The position numbers and the translations under genes are program-made. 64,000 nucleotides of DNA from Candidatus Methanoperedens sp. (lineage in GTDB: Archaea > Halobacteriota > Methanosarcinia > Methanosarcinales > Methanoperedenaceae), in NCBI GenBank assembly GCA_023249105.1, contig JAHFDG010000010.1:62001-126000 (forward strand). The letters are read 5' to 3'. Below are positions 1 to 8,084 of this stretch, piece after piece; positions within the stretch are counted from its first letter, which is position 1; each line of letters opens with the position of its first letter. The notes under the pieces were generated by a model. That model ran no database searches, was not told the DNA's origin, and saw nothing but the letters and a program-made list of their open reading frames with translations.

Positions 1-2
1 CT

Positions 3-116
3 CCATCTCCCTTGCCTGCAATTGATATCGCTGTGAAAGATGGCGCGGTTTATGCGCTCAAGTGGAAAGACCCGGACTACGTAAAGTCCATATCATTCTA
101 TGCGGGAGCGGCGTGA
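3..116 (+). CDS. Rieske iron-sulfur protein, C-terminal end (partial)
   Basis: This is an open frame of 38 codons that enters from the left edge of the window and ends at TGA 114-116. The visible residues include a PSPLPAIDIAV stretch followed by GAVYAL. That fits the proline-rich segment and last beta strands after the cluster-binding loop of Rieske proteins. The gene lies 9 bases before a cytochrome b6-type gene, the usual partner of a Rieske subunit, so it is probably the Fe-S subunit of a membrane quinol oxidising complex. The cluster ligands lie outside the window. The call rests on a short tail plus context. Confidence 0.6.
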   Translation, partial: PSPLPAIDIAVKDGAVYALKWKDPDYVKSISFYAGAA

Positions 117-125
117 GGTGTTTAT

Positions 126-788
126 ATGACTCTGAATGAAAAGATTTACAAATGGCTCGATGACAGGTTTAAATTAAGTGAACTCCTGCCTCCGATAGTC
201 AAGCATCCTGCGCCCCTGAATGTAGTTTCCAACCCTCTATATTGCCTCGGAGGCACTGCGTTCCTGTGTTTCCTGATTCTTGTTGTTACGGGAATCTTCC
301 TGGCAATGTACTACAAGCCAACCCCTGCTGAAGCGTACAAGAGTGTGGAACATATCATGACGGCGGTTCCAATGGGAAGCCTCATCAGGAGCGTACACCA
401 CTGGGCAGCGAATACCATGATAGCGGCAGTGATGCTCCACATGATGAGAATATATTTCATGGGCGCTTACAAGAAACCGCGAGAATTGAACTGGGTCGTA
501 GGCATCTCTTTGTTATTGATTACCACCACCTTTGGTTTTTCAGGATACCTGCTCCCGTGGGATCAGCTTGCATTCTGGGCAACGAAAATAGGCACCGGTA
601 TTGCAGGTTCAATACCGGTTATTGGCGGATACATATCCTTAATCCTTGTAGGTGGAAACGATATCGGCGCCGAGACGCTGACACGCTTCTTTGCAATCCA
701 TGTAATGATTCTTCCCATTGCTATTGCGACTCTTCTTGGGCTGCATTTCCTGATGGTGAGGATACAGGGCATTTCAGGGAGGCTTTAA
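126..788 (+). CDS. Cytochrome b6-type subunit (cytochrome b N-terminal half)
   Basis: The 220-residue membrane protein carries both b hemes and part of the quinone sites of a Rieske/cytochrome b complex. It has four main hydrophobic helices. Heme ligand pairs are H91/H105 (13 residues between) and H192/H207 (14 residues between). The 14-residue spacing in the second pair is typical of cytochrome b6 rather than bc1-type cytochrome b, and the length is close to b6. A GYLLPWDQ segment at 140-147 matches the conserved loop after helix C. It follows the Rieske end and precedes a subunit IV-like gene by one base, so the three form an operon. The b/Rieske complex is known from Methanoperedens-type archaea; which quinone it uses is inferred only. 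Confidence 0.93.
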   Translation: MTLNEKIYKWLDDRFKLSELLPPIVKHPAPLNVVSNPLYCLGGTAFLCFLILVVTGIFLAMYYKPTPAEAYKSVEHIMTAVPMGSLIRSVHHWAANTMIAAVMLHMMRIYFMGAYKKPRELNWVVGISLLLITTTFGFSGYLLPWDQLAFWATKIGTGIAGSIPVIGGYISLILVGGNDIGAETLTRFFAIHVMILPIAIATLLGLHFLMVRIQGISGRL

Positions 789-789
789 C

Positions 790-1248
790 ATGGCATTAAT
801 AGAAGTTGAAAAACATGAAGTCGAGGAGCAAAAGCCGGAACCTGTACGTGTGCGTGGACTTCCGTTTTTCCCGCATTTCCTGCTCAGGGAAGTAGTGGTG
901 ATGTGTCTTATTGCTGGCGGGCTGATAATGCTGGCTTCGATATACCCCGCAGGTCTGCTCAAGCCGGCTGACCCATTCGATACGCCGTCGCCGATATATC
1001 CTGAATGGTACTTCCTGTACGTTTTCGGCTTCCTGAAATTCTGGACATGGAATATCGGACCTATACCTGCAAAGATGATAGGCGTAACATTGCCCATGGT
1101 TCTGTGGTATGGTCTCCTGATATTGGTGCCTTTCATTGACAGGAACCCGTCTTCTGACATCAGGAAAAGAAAGGTTGCAGTAGCACTTGGTGTCATTGCA
1201 CTGATTGGCATATTGTATTTCACGTACTTCAGCATTGTTCACCATTGA
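790..1248 (+). CDS. Cytochrome b C-terminal half (subunit IV-like)
   Basis: The 152-residue protein has a polar N-terminus, then hydrophobic segments around residues 30-53, 75-87, 98-118 and 128-149. The quinol-site signature PEWY is at residues 71-74, in the context SPIYPEWYFL. This is the ef-loop motif of cytochrome b C-terminal domains. The split from the preceding b6-like gene is the organisation of cytochrome b6f and of some Gram-positive and archaeal bc complexes. It starts one base after the b6-type gene stops, so translation is almost certainly coupled. Its last codon overlaps the next small gene at TGATG. Confidence 0.9.
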   Translation: MALIEVEKHEVEEQKPEPVRVRGLPFFPHFLLREVVVMCLIAGGLIMLASIYPAGLLKPADPFDTPSPIYPEWYFLYVFGFLKFWTWNIGPIPAKMIGVTLPMVLWYGLLILVPFIDRNPSSDIRKRKVAVALGVIALIGILYFTYFSIVHH

Positions 1249-1427
1249 TGAAAGTGTCGAAATCAAAATATGAGAAGATAGACGCCGCATCGAAGATAAT
1301 AGGGCTGATACTGCTGGCAATCAGCATAGATAATGTATCAAAGGGCAATTATTATATTGCCCTTGCCCTTTTTGGCATAGGCGGGATAATAAGTATTGTG
1401 CCTGTGTTCATTGAGGTTGAGATTTGA
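1248..1427 (+). CDS. Small two-helix membrane protein
   Basis: A 59-residue protein whose ATG at 1248 overlaps the stop of the cytochrome b C-terminal gene (TGATG), the reason for choosing this start over TTG at 1245. It has a charged N-terminus and two hydrophobic segments, near residues 14-25 and 35-55, separated by a short polar turn with DNVSKGN. I do not recognise the family. Its translational coupling to the Rieske/cytochrome b genes suggests a small accessory subunit or assembly factor of that complex, but nothing in the sequence proves this. Its 3' end overlaps the convergent glutaredoxin-like gene by 20 bases. Confidence 0.6.
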   Translation: MKVSKSKYEKIDAASKIIGLILLAISIDNVSKGNYYIALALFGIGGIISIVPVFIEVEI

Positions 1428-1659
1428 GTTTAAGAATGGTTTTTAATTCAGCCTCGTTTACTTTGTAAGTGAAGACTTTTTCGCCGTTTATTTCGATTAC
1501 GGGTATCAGATACTTGTATTTTTCAAATATCTCTTTGTCTTTTTCAATATCCACTTCTATTAGCGAAAATGGAAATTCTTTCCGGGTTTTTAGAAGTGTT
1601 TCCATGGCAATATCGCACAGATGGCAGTCTTTTTTGGAGTAAATTGTTATTTTGACCAT
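1408..1659 (-). CDS. Glutaredoxin-like thiol-disulfide protein
   Basis: The 83-residue protein has a thioredoxin fold pattern: a first strand KITIYSK, then the redox motif C11-H-L-C14, an alpha helix, and the strand SLIEVDI. A cis-proline segment LIPVIEING follows near residues 51-59. This matches small glutaredoxin/DUF836-type proteins that reduce disulfides or pass electrons to cytosolic targets. It is a single gene, convergent with the Rieske/cytochrome b operon and diverging from the phosphohexomutase gene. The substrate cannot be told from the sequence. Confidence 0.82.
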   Translation of the reverse strand: MVKITIYSKKDCHLCDIAMETLLKTRKEFPFSLIEVDIEKDKEIFEKYKYLIPVIEINGEKVFTYKVNEAELKTILKLKSQPQ

Positions 1660-1712
1660 AAAGGATTAGATTTTAGTTACCCTTTAATACATCAAAAACC
1701 TATCCGAGAGTT

Positions 1713-3113
1713 ATGGTATGCGAAGAATTCACAAGGAAATTTGATGATTATAAAAAAATCCGCAAACAAAAAAAACTTTTCGGGACATTCGGTTTCCGTG
1801 GTGTCGTGAACGATGGAATCGGGACTGAAAAAGCAAAACGAGTAGGCGGCGCTTTAGCAGCATATCTTGGGGAAGGAAAAACAATTGCTATTGGAAAAGA
1901 CCCTAGAATCTCGTCTCCCATGCTTGAGGAAGCGCTTGTGGAGGGAATAATAAATAATGGCTGCAATGCACTTACACTCGGGATAATAACCCCGAACACG
2001 CTCTCGCTTGAAGTAGGCAGGCAGGCAGATGCAGGCGTGATGATTACAGCTTCGCACAATCCTCCTGAATATAACGGAATAAAGTGCCTGAGCAAAAGAG
2101 GAATGGGTTTTTCTCCCGAGGAAGACCTTGCGCTTGAGAAAATATATTTCGGCGAGATTAAGAAGACAGCAAAAAAAGGAAAAAAACTGACCGACAGCGG
2201 CGCAGGCGAGAGATACCGCGCCCACATAGTGCAGTATGTAAAGAAGCTCTTTCCCGCAAAGCCATTGAAAATTGTGGTTGACGGCGGCGGCGGCTCAGCA
2301 TCAACCGTGACACCTGAAACCCTTGAAAGTCTAGGCTATGAGGTGGTGAGGTTCAACTGCAAATACGACGGCATGTTCAGGGAGAGAAATCCTGAGCCCA
2401 CGGATGCAAATCTTGAGAAGCTCAAAAAGCTCGTCGTCAAAGAGGGCGCGGATTTCGGCGTGGCGCATGACGGCGACGGCGACAGGACGGCTTTTGTTGA
2501 TGGGAACGGGAAATTCATCCAGGGTGATTTTTCTGCATCAATAATCGCAGACCATGTGCTGCGGCAGACTAAAGACAGGAAAAAGATAATCGCTGTGACG
2601 ATTGCATTCTCCAACATCATTGAACACGTTGCAGGGACACTCGGCGCCAAGGTTATTTACACACCGGTCGGCGAGCCGTATCTTGCGCAGGCAAAACTGC
2701 TGTGCGGGGCACAGGTCGGGCTTGAGGAGCACGGTTCGGTGCTTCTTGAGTGGAGCCGCGAGGGGCCGATGCTTGCAGGAGTGATGGCAGGGATACTGGC
2801 GAAAGAAGAGATGACGTTTTCGGAGCTTGTTGCTTCGTATCCCAAATATCACCAGATAAAGGATGCAAAGACGCTTCCTGCTGGTAAGGATACGGAGGCG
2901 ATTCTGGACAGGTTGAAGCAGGAGATTCCGCAGGATTATGAAAGGCTCAGCGACATGGACGGCGTTCGCGTGGATTATACCGACGGCTGGTTCCTTGTGA
3001 GGGCAAGTGGGACAGAGCCAAAGGTAAGGGTTTTTTCAGAAGGGAAAACTGGGGCGAGGGCGCAGCGGTTGAATAAAATTGCGATGGAGGGGCTGGAGAG
3101 GGCGATGGGGTAA
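1713..3113 (+). CDS. Phosphohexomutase (phosphoglucosamine/phosphomannomutase family)
   Basis: The 466-residue enzyme interconverts hexose 6-phosphate and 1-phosphate, for nucleotide-sugar supply. Alpha-D-phosphohexomutase signatures are complete. The phosphoserine loop TASHNP is at 112-117 (S114), the metal loop DGDGDR at 253-258, and the phosphate-binding loop RASGTEPKVRV is near the C-terminus. The N-terminal FGTFGFRG (23-30) is a variant of the usual FGTSGIRG. The sugar-specificity loop, normally GGExSGH, reads GLEEHGS here, so GlcN versus Man/Glc preference is uncertain. The length is normal for the family. The first 20 residues precede the conserved core, and a start slightly downstream is possible. 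Confidence 0.9.
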   Translation: MVCEEFTRKFDDYKKIRKQKKLFGTFGFRGVVNDGIGTEKAKRVGGALAAYLGEGKTIAIGKDPRISSPMLEEALVEGIINNGCNALTLGIITPNTLSLEVGRQADAGVMITASHNPPEYNGIKCLSKRGMGFSPEEDLALEKIYFGEIKKTAKKGKKLTDSGAGERYRAHIVQYVKKLFPAKPLKIVVDGGGGSASTVTPETLESLGYEVVRFNCKYDGMFRERNPEPTDANLEKLKKLVVKEGADFGVAHDGDGDRTAFVDGNGKFIQGDFSASIIADHVLRQTKDRKKIIAVTIAFSNIIEHVAGTLGAKVIYTPVGEPYLAQAKLLCGAQVGLEEHGSVLLEWSREGPMLAGVMAGILAKEEMTFSELVASYPKYHQIKDAKTLPAGKDTEAILDRLKQEIPQDYERLSDMDGVRVDYTDGWFLVRASGTEPKVRVFSEGKTGARAQRLNKIAMEGLERAMG

Positions 3114-3114
3114 A

Positions 3115-3576
3115 TCAGTACTGTGTTATTTTCACATCTTTAATCCCATTCTCCCACACATACGCCCTCATTCCATCGGCGCCTGCGATAAGCCACACAG
3201 AAGTATCATTTTGCATAGTCTCCCTGTCCCACAGCGAAGGCACAGCAGAAGAGACGGGATGAGTGTGATAAATCCCAACAACCTCTTTTCCAGTATTCTC
3301 GGCTTCGTTCCACGCATCATAGTGCTCTTTCGGGTCAAGCTCAAAACTTGTCCTAGTGCGCTTCACGTTGGTTACAGGCAGGGCTTTTTCCACAAGCGCC
3401 GTGCTGCCGTTTATGGTGCCTATGAGCACGCCGCAGGCTTCGTAGGGCTTGTTGGCTTCAAGTTCAGAGTGGATGAGGTCGATGTCTCTATGGGAGATTT
3501 TGAGTTCGGAAATCATAAATCTGCGTTCATCCGCGTTTATCTGCGGTTCGTTTTTGTTTATCCTCATATTGCTCAT
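3115..3576 (-). CDS. JAMM/MPN-domain metalloprotease-like protein
   Basis: A 153-residue protein with the JAMM zinc-isopeptidase pattern: a Glu in PYEACGVLIG, then HTHP, then Asp 11 residues after the second His (WDRETM). Archaeal members cleave ubiquitin-like SAMP conjugates or act in cysteine/molybdopterin metabolism; the target here is unknown. The ATG at 3576 overlaps the stop of the upstream radical SAM gene (ATGA), suggesting coupled translation. Residues about 6-18 (reading NEPQINADERR) are encoded by an intergenic-type repeat. The conserved domain starts only after M21 (ATG at 3516), which lacks a good Shine-Dalgarno site. Either start gives a complete JAMM domain. Confidence 0.85.
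   Translation of the reverse strand: MSNMRINKNEPQINADERRFMISELKISHRDIDLIHSELEANKPYEACGVLIGTINGSTALVEKALPVTNVKRTRTSFELDPKEHYDAWNEAENTGKEVVGIYHTHPVSSAVPSLWDRETMQNDTSVWLIAGADGMRAYVWENGIKDVKITQY
3519..3550. repeat. Phased short repeat inside the JAMM gene start
   Basis: Three units of the form ATCTGCG / ATCCGCG / ATCTGCGG recur about every 11 bases. The same motif, in reverse complement, appears at 58769-58794 and 53377-53393 between genes. Here it is in frame and supplies the N-terminal residues of the JAMM protein. Confidence 0.7.
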
Positions 3577-4547
3577 AAATCGATATGCGGGTTCAGGTCA
3601 CACCCTGTACACGGCAGGCACATGGTCTTTGATATGCTTGCGTCAAGTCCGTATTTGTCCAGAATCCGCCGCGCCATTTTCGCAAGTTTAAGTAGCCTTT
3701 CCGCCGTTGGTCGCTCAGCTTCCAGTTCACCAAAACGCAGGGGGTGCACGCCCACGGCTCTTATTATCGGGATGACGCCCATCTTTGCCAGTTCTTCATA
3801 ATATTTCTCAACCGTTTCATCTGTCTCCCCAAGCCCGACAATGAAATTCGTAAACACATGGTTCTTCCCGAATATCCTGACTGCATCTTTCAGGCACAGA
3901 AGTGTGAAGTCAAGCGGCGGCTTCTTGCAGTATTTATCGTAAAGCTCCCTGTCCATTGTCTCCACATTGTATTTTATCTCACTCGCGCCCGCCTCTTTCA
4001 AGAGGCGCGATGAGTCTTTTGTGGGATACACAGAAACGCCTATGGTAACATTATATTTCCGCAAAGCTTTGACAAGTTCCACCGCTCTTTCCACTTCTTT
4101 TTCAGGCGACACCTCAACCCCCGATGTAATCGAAATTCCTTTCATCTTCCCGAGATTGTACGCTTCTTCTACCAGCGCCAGGAGTTCCTCAGACGATTTT
4201 ACCTTCCCACCAAGTTTCGGGACCGGGCAGAATTTGCAATCGTAAATGCAGCGCTCGCTCATGGTGATATATGCCTGCTCGGGGCAGTGGATGAGCTCTT
4301 CCTCGATGGTACCCCGAACAAATTCCTTCCCGCCTTTCAATATCACAATCTCGCCGTTTTCTTTTATCGCGCGCAGGGGCGAGCCGGAATCGACAACAAG
4401 CCTTACCCTGTGCTTTCCTGACCTGAAGAAAAATGCCTTGCCGCCGGCGCCTGGCCCGGCAGTTGGGATTGTTAGCCTGCCAAGAAGAGATGAGTCGATA
4501 TCGATTGCGCCGATTGAGATAAGCTCGGCTTTTATCGCTGCGTTCAT
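3573..4547 (-). CDS. Radical SAM protein of unknown function
   Basis: The 324-residue protein has the radical SAM cluster motif C100-x3-C104-x2-C107 (RCIYDCKFC), then a TIM-barrel pattern with ITSGVE and NVETM segments. The first 99 residues form an extra domain before the barrel. A C-terminal C310-x2-C313-x2-C316 suggests a second Fe-S cluster. The arrangement resembles archaeal BioB/elongator-like radical SAM proteins, but I cannot name the substrate. The downstream JAMM gene overlaps by four bases, so the two are probably co-transcribed and may act together. The start codon sits at the edge of a double-hairpin repeat that fills the upstream region. Confidence 0.82.
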   Translation of the reverse strand: MNAAIKAELISIGAIDIDSSLLGRLTIPTAGPGAGGKAFFFRSGKHRVRLVVDSGSPLRAIKENGEIVILKGGKEFVRGTIEEELIHCPEQAYITMSERCIYDCKFCPVPKLGGKVKSSEELLALVEEAYNLGKMKGISITSGVEVSPEKEVERAVELVKALRKYNVTIGVSVYPTKDSSRLLKEAGASEIKYNVETMDRELYDKYCKKPPLDFTLLCLKDAVRIFGKNHVFTNFIVGLGETDETVEKYYEELAKMGVIPIIRAVGVHPLRFGELEAERPTAERLLKLAKMARRILDKYGLDASISKTMCLPCTGCDLNPHIDL

Positions 4548-4620
4548 AAAGCGACACCTCGCTTTATGCGGTGTTCAGGTATGCCTGCGGGCATACCTGT
4601 CGTTTGATAAACCTTTTCCA
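4546..4620. repeat. Double-hairpin intergenic repeat, copy 1
   Basis: Two adjacent perfect hairpins lie just upstream of the radical SAM gene. Stem 1 is ATAAAGCG 4546-4553 with CGCTTTAT 4560-4567. Stem 2 is CAGGTATGCC 4576-4585 with GGCATACCTG 4590-4599. Bases 4546-4572 are identical to 54365-54391, and the second stem differs there by compensated changes. A TTTGATAAA tail follows in both copies. Confidence 0.85.
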
Positions 4621-4675
4621 TACACTTTCACCATGCTTTCATTACATTTAATATTTAGGCAGCTAACCTCCAGTT

Positions 4676-4800
4676 ATGCGTACCGGTACTGTAAGCCTGC
4701 CTCTTCATGGAGGAAAAGCCCCTGCATGGCTCTTTAAGAGAATGGTGAAATTAGCCGGAGGAATATCCGGGGCGCTTATTTATGAATACGGTCAGGATAT
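4676..4800 (+). pseudogene. Truncated DUF763 gene remnant
   Basis: From ATG 4676 the frame reads MRTGTVSLPLHGGKAP then AWLFKRMVKLAG and a segment ending EYGQD. This closely matches my memory of the N-terminus of DUF763 proteins, archaeal proteins of more than 300 residues. The similarity stops at about codon 42. The frame then runs into the 3' end of the convergent AIR synthase-like gene, so the rest of the protein is missing. A deletion or rearrangement next to the hairpin repeat at 4546-4620 would explain it. The fragment is too short to function. Confidence 0.72.
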
Positions 4801-4811
4801 CAAATTGAGGT

Positions 4812-6128
4812 CTATTTACTCCTTAATCTGCCTACTACACTTCTTTTCTTCTCAACAGCCTGCGCCGCCGCCTTATCCACAGCCTTCTTCATAGCCTCAA
4901 AATTCCGCGGCGTCTTCTCGCCCACAAGTTTCTTGATAGGCGTATATGCTGATTCCCTGAAGCGGGGCGTAAATTCGCTGGTTTCCCCATCAACAATCAA
5001 TTCCGCGCCTTTTCCCTTTTTGACCTTCCCAACAATGTCGATAGCTACGCCTTTATTCCTCACGCACCCAAGAATCTCATCCGCATACTCCGGCGGCGCG
5101 ATAATCAAAAGAGCATCCAGCGACACGCCAAGATAATCTATCTCAAGTTCATCCAGCATCGCGAGCACTTTTTTATTCACAAGCCCTCGCATCTTTCCTT
5201 CCTCAAAAACCAGTTTAACGCCTGCCGTCCTTGATATCTCCTTCGCATCCCCGCGCACGCCGCCGTTTGTCACATCGGTCATTGCATGGATTTTCCCGAC
5301 CAGCCCGGCGTCGAACAGCGCTTCGCAGGCGTCGATGAACTTAAGGTTAATCGTTTCATCCACGATATCGTGCATCCCGAAGTAAAGCGCTGTCGTGGAC
5401 ACCGTCCCGCCGCCAGCGCCTTCTGTCATAAGTATCACATCGCCGGGCTTTGTCTGGATGCGCGCGGTCAGGCTCTCGGCCATGCCCACTGCGCCCACGC
5501 CGCCGGTCATCCGCTCCCCAATGACCATGTCGCCGCCGATGCGCAGCGTGCTGCCTGTTATCAGGGGTATGCCTGTCAGTTCAGATACCGTTGTGATGCC
5601 TGCTATATGGTCGAATATCTTTGCCACATCGCCGTCATCAGCCACATGGATATCGGAGAGCATCGCAACCGGCCGCGCGCCCATGACATACACGTCCCGA
5701 AGTGCAGCGCGTGCGACATGGAAACCTGCAAGAAAAGGGAAATCCGACAGGCGTGAGTGCATCCCGTCGATGGTGACCACAAGATACTGCCCGCCCGCGC
5801 GTACAACGCCCGAATCGTCAAGATGCGATGAATCCACAACAGCCGAGGTTTTACCTATTACCTCAGCAATCTTCTCATGGGTATAAAAGTCACCAGCGCC
5901 CCGCGAGCCGACACCGAATTCTCCCATTGTCACGCCTGAGCTTAAAGGCTTTAGCAGCTCACCTTGCGGATTGATTGTGGCTTTTGCCTCTACGATAACC
6001 GCGTTGGCAATCTCTTCAGCGTGTTTTTGCGAGATGTTTTTTATCTCAAGTATCCTTTCGGCAAGCTTTTCTTTAAGTTTTTTATCATCACGCAAAAGAC
6101 CGCGTTTTGCATAGCCTTCAAGGTCCAT
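4812..6128 (-). CDS. AIR synthase-related protein (PurM/HypE/SelD superfamily)
   Basis: The 438-residue protein has the superfamily layout. A Gly-rich N-terminal loop (GVGSRGAGDFYTHEKI) is followed by the AIRS domain, with DDSGVV and an IDGMHSR segment near 100-125. The C-terminal ATP-binding domain contains TEGAGGG and MTDVTNGGVRGDA. These enzymes use ATP to activate an amide or acid. The archaeal subgroup resembling HypE and methanogenesis-marker proteins has no assigned reaction that I can name. A Lys/Ala-rich tail ends the protein. The start overlaps the 3' end of hisH by 11 bases, and it is the last gene of an aminotransferase-hisH-AIRS operon. Confidence 0.85.
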   Translation of the reverse strand: MDLEGYAKRGLLRDDKKLKEKLAERILEIKNISQKHAEEIANAVIVEAKATINPQGELLKPLSSGVTMGEFGVGSRGAGDFYTHEKIAEVIGKTSAVVDSSHLDDSGVVRAGGQYLVVTIDGMHSRLSDFPFLAGFHVARAALRDVYVMGARPVAMLSDIHVADDGDVAKIFDHIAGITTVSELTGIPLITGSTLRIGGDMVIGERMTGGVGAVGMAESLTARIQTKPGDVILMTEGAGGGTVSTTALYFGMHDIVDETINLKFIDACEALFDAGLVGKIHAMTDVTNGGVRGDAKEISRTAGVKLVFEEGKMRGLVNKKVLAMLDELEIDYLGVSLDALLIIAPPEYADEILGCVRNKGVAIDIVGKVKKGKGAELIVDGETSEFTPRFRESAYTPIKKLVGEKTPRNFEAMKKAVDKAAAQAVEKKRSVVGRLRSK

Positions 6129-6729
6129 AACTCTCCACGAAATTCGAAAGCATCCGAAGCCCGGTAGCGCCGCTTTTTTCAGGGTGGAACTGCGTGCCTA
6201 CGACGTTTCCGGCTTCGTTTGTGATAATAGCCGGGAAATCTATGCCGTAATCGCACATTGCGACCTCGTATTTCTCATCGGTATTTACATAATATGAATG
6301 AACAAAATAGACATAAGAACCATTCCGGATATTTTTTAACAGTGGGATATTCTTTTTGGCATCAATTGAATTCCAGCCCATGTGCGGGACTTTTAATTCT
6401 GAGGCTGCAAATCGTATTACTCTTCCGGGGATGATATCGATGCCCCTGTGCAGTCCGCCTTCTTCGCTCTCCGAAGCAAGCATCTGCATGCCGAGGCATA
6501 TCCCGAGAAGCGGCTTGCCTTCATTAACGGCATCCTTCACCACGCGCTCAAGCGTTGAAAAATGCATCATCGCATCGCGGAATGCCCCAACGCCCGGAAG
6601 TATCAGGGCGTCTGCACTGTCGATTGCCGAGGGGTCGTTTGAGATTTCAACTTCTGCGCCCACGTACTGGAGCGCCTTTTCGATGCTTCGCAGGTTTCCG
6701 AGTCCGTAATCGATTATGACAAGCTTCAT
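6118..6729 (-). CDS. hisH: Imidazole glycerol phosphate synthase, glutaminase subunit HisH
   Basis: The 203-residue class I glutamine amidotransferase makes ammonia for HisF in histidine synthesis. The nucleophile is C78 in GICLGMQ, and the other triad residues are H182 and E184 in QFHPEKSG. The N-terminal DYGLGNLRSIEKAL and PGVGAFRDAM segments are typical of HisH rather than other glutaminases. The length is normal. It lies 17 bases after the aminotransferase gene and overlaps the AIR synthase-like gene. No hisF is visible in the window. Confidence 0.95.
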   Translation of the reverse strand: MKLVIIDYGLGNLRSIEKALQYVGAEVEISNDPSAIDSADALILPGVGAFRDAMMHFSTLERVVKDAVNEGKPLLGICLGMQMLASESEEGGLHRGIDIIPGRVIRFAASELKVPHMGWNSIDAKKNIPLLKNIRNGSYVYFVHSYYVNTDEKYEVAMCDYGIDFPAIITNEAGNVVGTQFHPEKSGATGLRMLSNFVESYGP

Positions 6730-6746
6730 TTTGCTCTAATTGGTTT

Positions 6747-7892
6747 CTAAATACTTAAACCCTCAAGCCGCCGCGCCGCTTCCATGAGCGTCTCGTCCTT
6801 CTTTGAGAACGTAAACCGAAGCTTGTGCTTCCCCGCCTCGCTCCTGAAAAAGCTGCTTCCCGGGACAGCGGCGACCCCGACCTCGCTTACCATGTACCTG
6901 GCGAAGGCCATGTCGTCCATGTCTATGCCTTCTGGTATATCTGCCAGTATGTAATATGCGCCTTCTGGCATCATACATTTGAATCCGGCTTTTATCAGGG
7001 CATTATAAAGTAACTTTCTTTTCCCGTCATACATCTTCGCAAGCTCTTCATAGTACGAATCCGGGAACCTAAGCGCACTGGCGCAGGCATGCTGAAGCGG
7101 CGCAGGCGCGCCCACTGTAAGGAAATCATGCACCTTCCTGATAGCTGATGTGAGGTTTTTCTCTGCAAGCGCATATCCTATCCTCCAGCCCGTGACGCTG
7201 TATGTCTTTGAGAACCCGCTTATGGTTATCGTCCTGTCTCCCATTCCATCAAGCGAGCCTATGCTGACATGCTTTTTATTGTCATACAGGATGTACTCGT
7301 AAATTTCATCAGTCACAACGGTAACATCATGTTCAATGCAAAGGTCTGCTATCAATTTCAGCTCCCTTTTCGTGAATACCTTGCCGCACGGGTTATTCGG
7401 GGTATTCAGTATAAGCGCTCGTGTTTTTTTATTAAATGCAGAGGATAGCGCTTCTTCGTCGATGCTGTTGTCCTCATTCAGTGGAACAAGACGCGGAATT
7501 GCACCTGAAACTGCAGCGTCAGGCCCGTAGTTCTCATAGAAAGGTTCAAAAACCACAACCTCATCACCTTCATTGATTATCGCAAGCATTGAGGCCATCA
7601 TGGCTTCAGTCGCGCCGCATGTTACCGTTATCTCGCTCTCCGGGTCAGCTTCAATATGATTATATTCGCTGGCTTTGCGTGAAATCTCGTCACGCAGGTC
7701 TTTTGCGCCCCATGTGATAGAGTACTGATTGTAATCATCCATAATTGCAGAAGCTGCGGCGCGCTTTAGCTCCGGTGGCGCAGGGAAATCAGGGAATCCC
7801 TGGGCAAGGTTGATAGCATTGTGTTTTATAGAAAGCCGCGTCATATCGCGAATGACGGACTCGACAAAATGGTCAACTCTTCTTGATAACAT
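6747..7892 (-). CDS. PLP-dependent aminotransferase, class I/II
   Basis: The 381-residue fold-type I aminotransferase has Schiff-base lysine K229 in SGFSKTYSVTGWRIGYA. The PLP-binding NTPNNPCG is at 163-170 and the TDEIYEY segment at 194-200. The N-terminal LAQGFPDFPAPPEL is typical of aspartate/kynurenine/methionine-type archaeal aminotransferases. The adjacent hisH suggests a role in amino acid synthesis, but substrate specificity cannot be read from the sequence. It is the first gene of the three-gene minus-strand operon, and its start is near an AT-rich promoter region at 7893-7960. Confidence 0.88.
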   Translation of the reverse strand: MLSRRVDHFVESVIRDMTRLSIKHNAINLAQGFPDFPAPPELKRAAASAIMDDYNQYSITWGAKDLRDEISRKASEYNHIEADPESEITVTCGATEAMMASMLAIINEGDEVVVFEPFYENYGPDAAVSGAIPRLVPLNEDNSIDEEALSSAFNKKTRALILNTPNNPCGKVFTKRELKLIADLCIEHDVTVVTDEIYEYILYDNKKHVSIGSLDGMGDRTITISGFSKTYSVTGWRIGYALAEKNLTSAIRKVHDFLTVGAPAPLQHACASALRFPDSYYEELAKMYDGKRKLLYNALIKAGFKCMMPEGAYYILADIPEGIDMDDMAFARYMVSEVGVAAVPGSSFFRSEAGKHKLRFTFSKKDETLMEAARRLEGLSI

Positions 7893-8042
7893 AGACCTTC
7901 AAAAGACATTGGTATATATTTAGACTTCTATTCAAAAATCCAGTGTCATCACACGGTCTCCAGTGGAAACGAAGGGGTTATGATAATGATGGAACTTTAT
8001 TCTGTAATAATTATGTCCAAAACAATTAACTAAACCGTTACG

Positions 8043-8079
8043 TTTATATTTCACTTATTCAATGGTAGGCAAAAGGTGA
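8043..8079 (+). promoter_or_regulatory. Promoter and Shine-Dalgarno site of the ferredoxin gene
   Basis: A TATA-like TTTATATT lies at 8043-8050, and AAAGGTGA (8072-8079) sits 5 bases before the ATG at 8085. The spacing places transcription start near 8070-8075, giving a very short leader. Confidence 0.6.
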
Positions 8080-8084
8080 CCTAA

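Noticed and set aside
3079-3801. 240-codon plus-strand frame across the JAMM and radical SAM genes
   Set aside because: It runs antisense to two well supported genes and has no recognisable domain.
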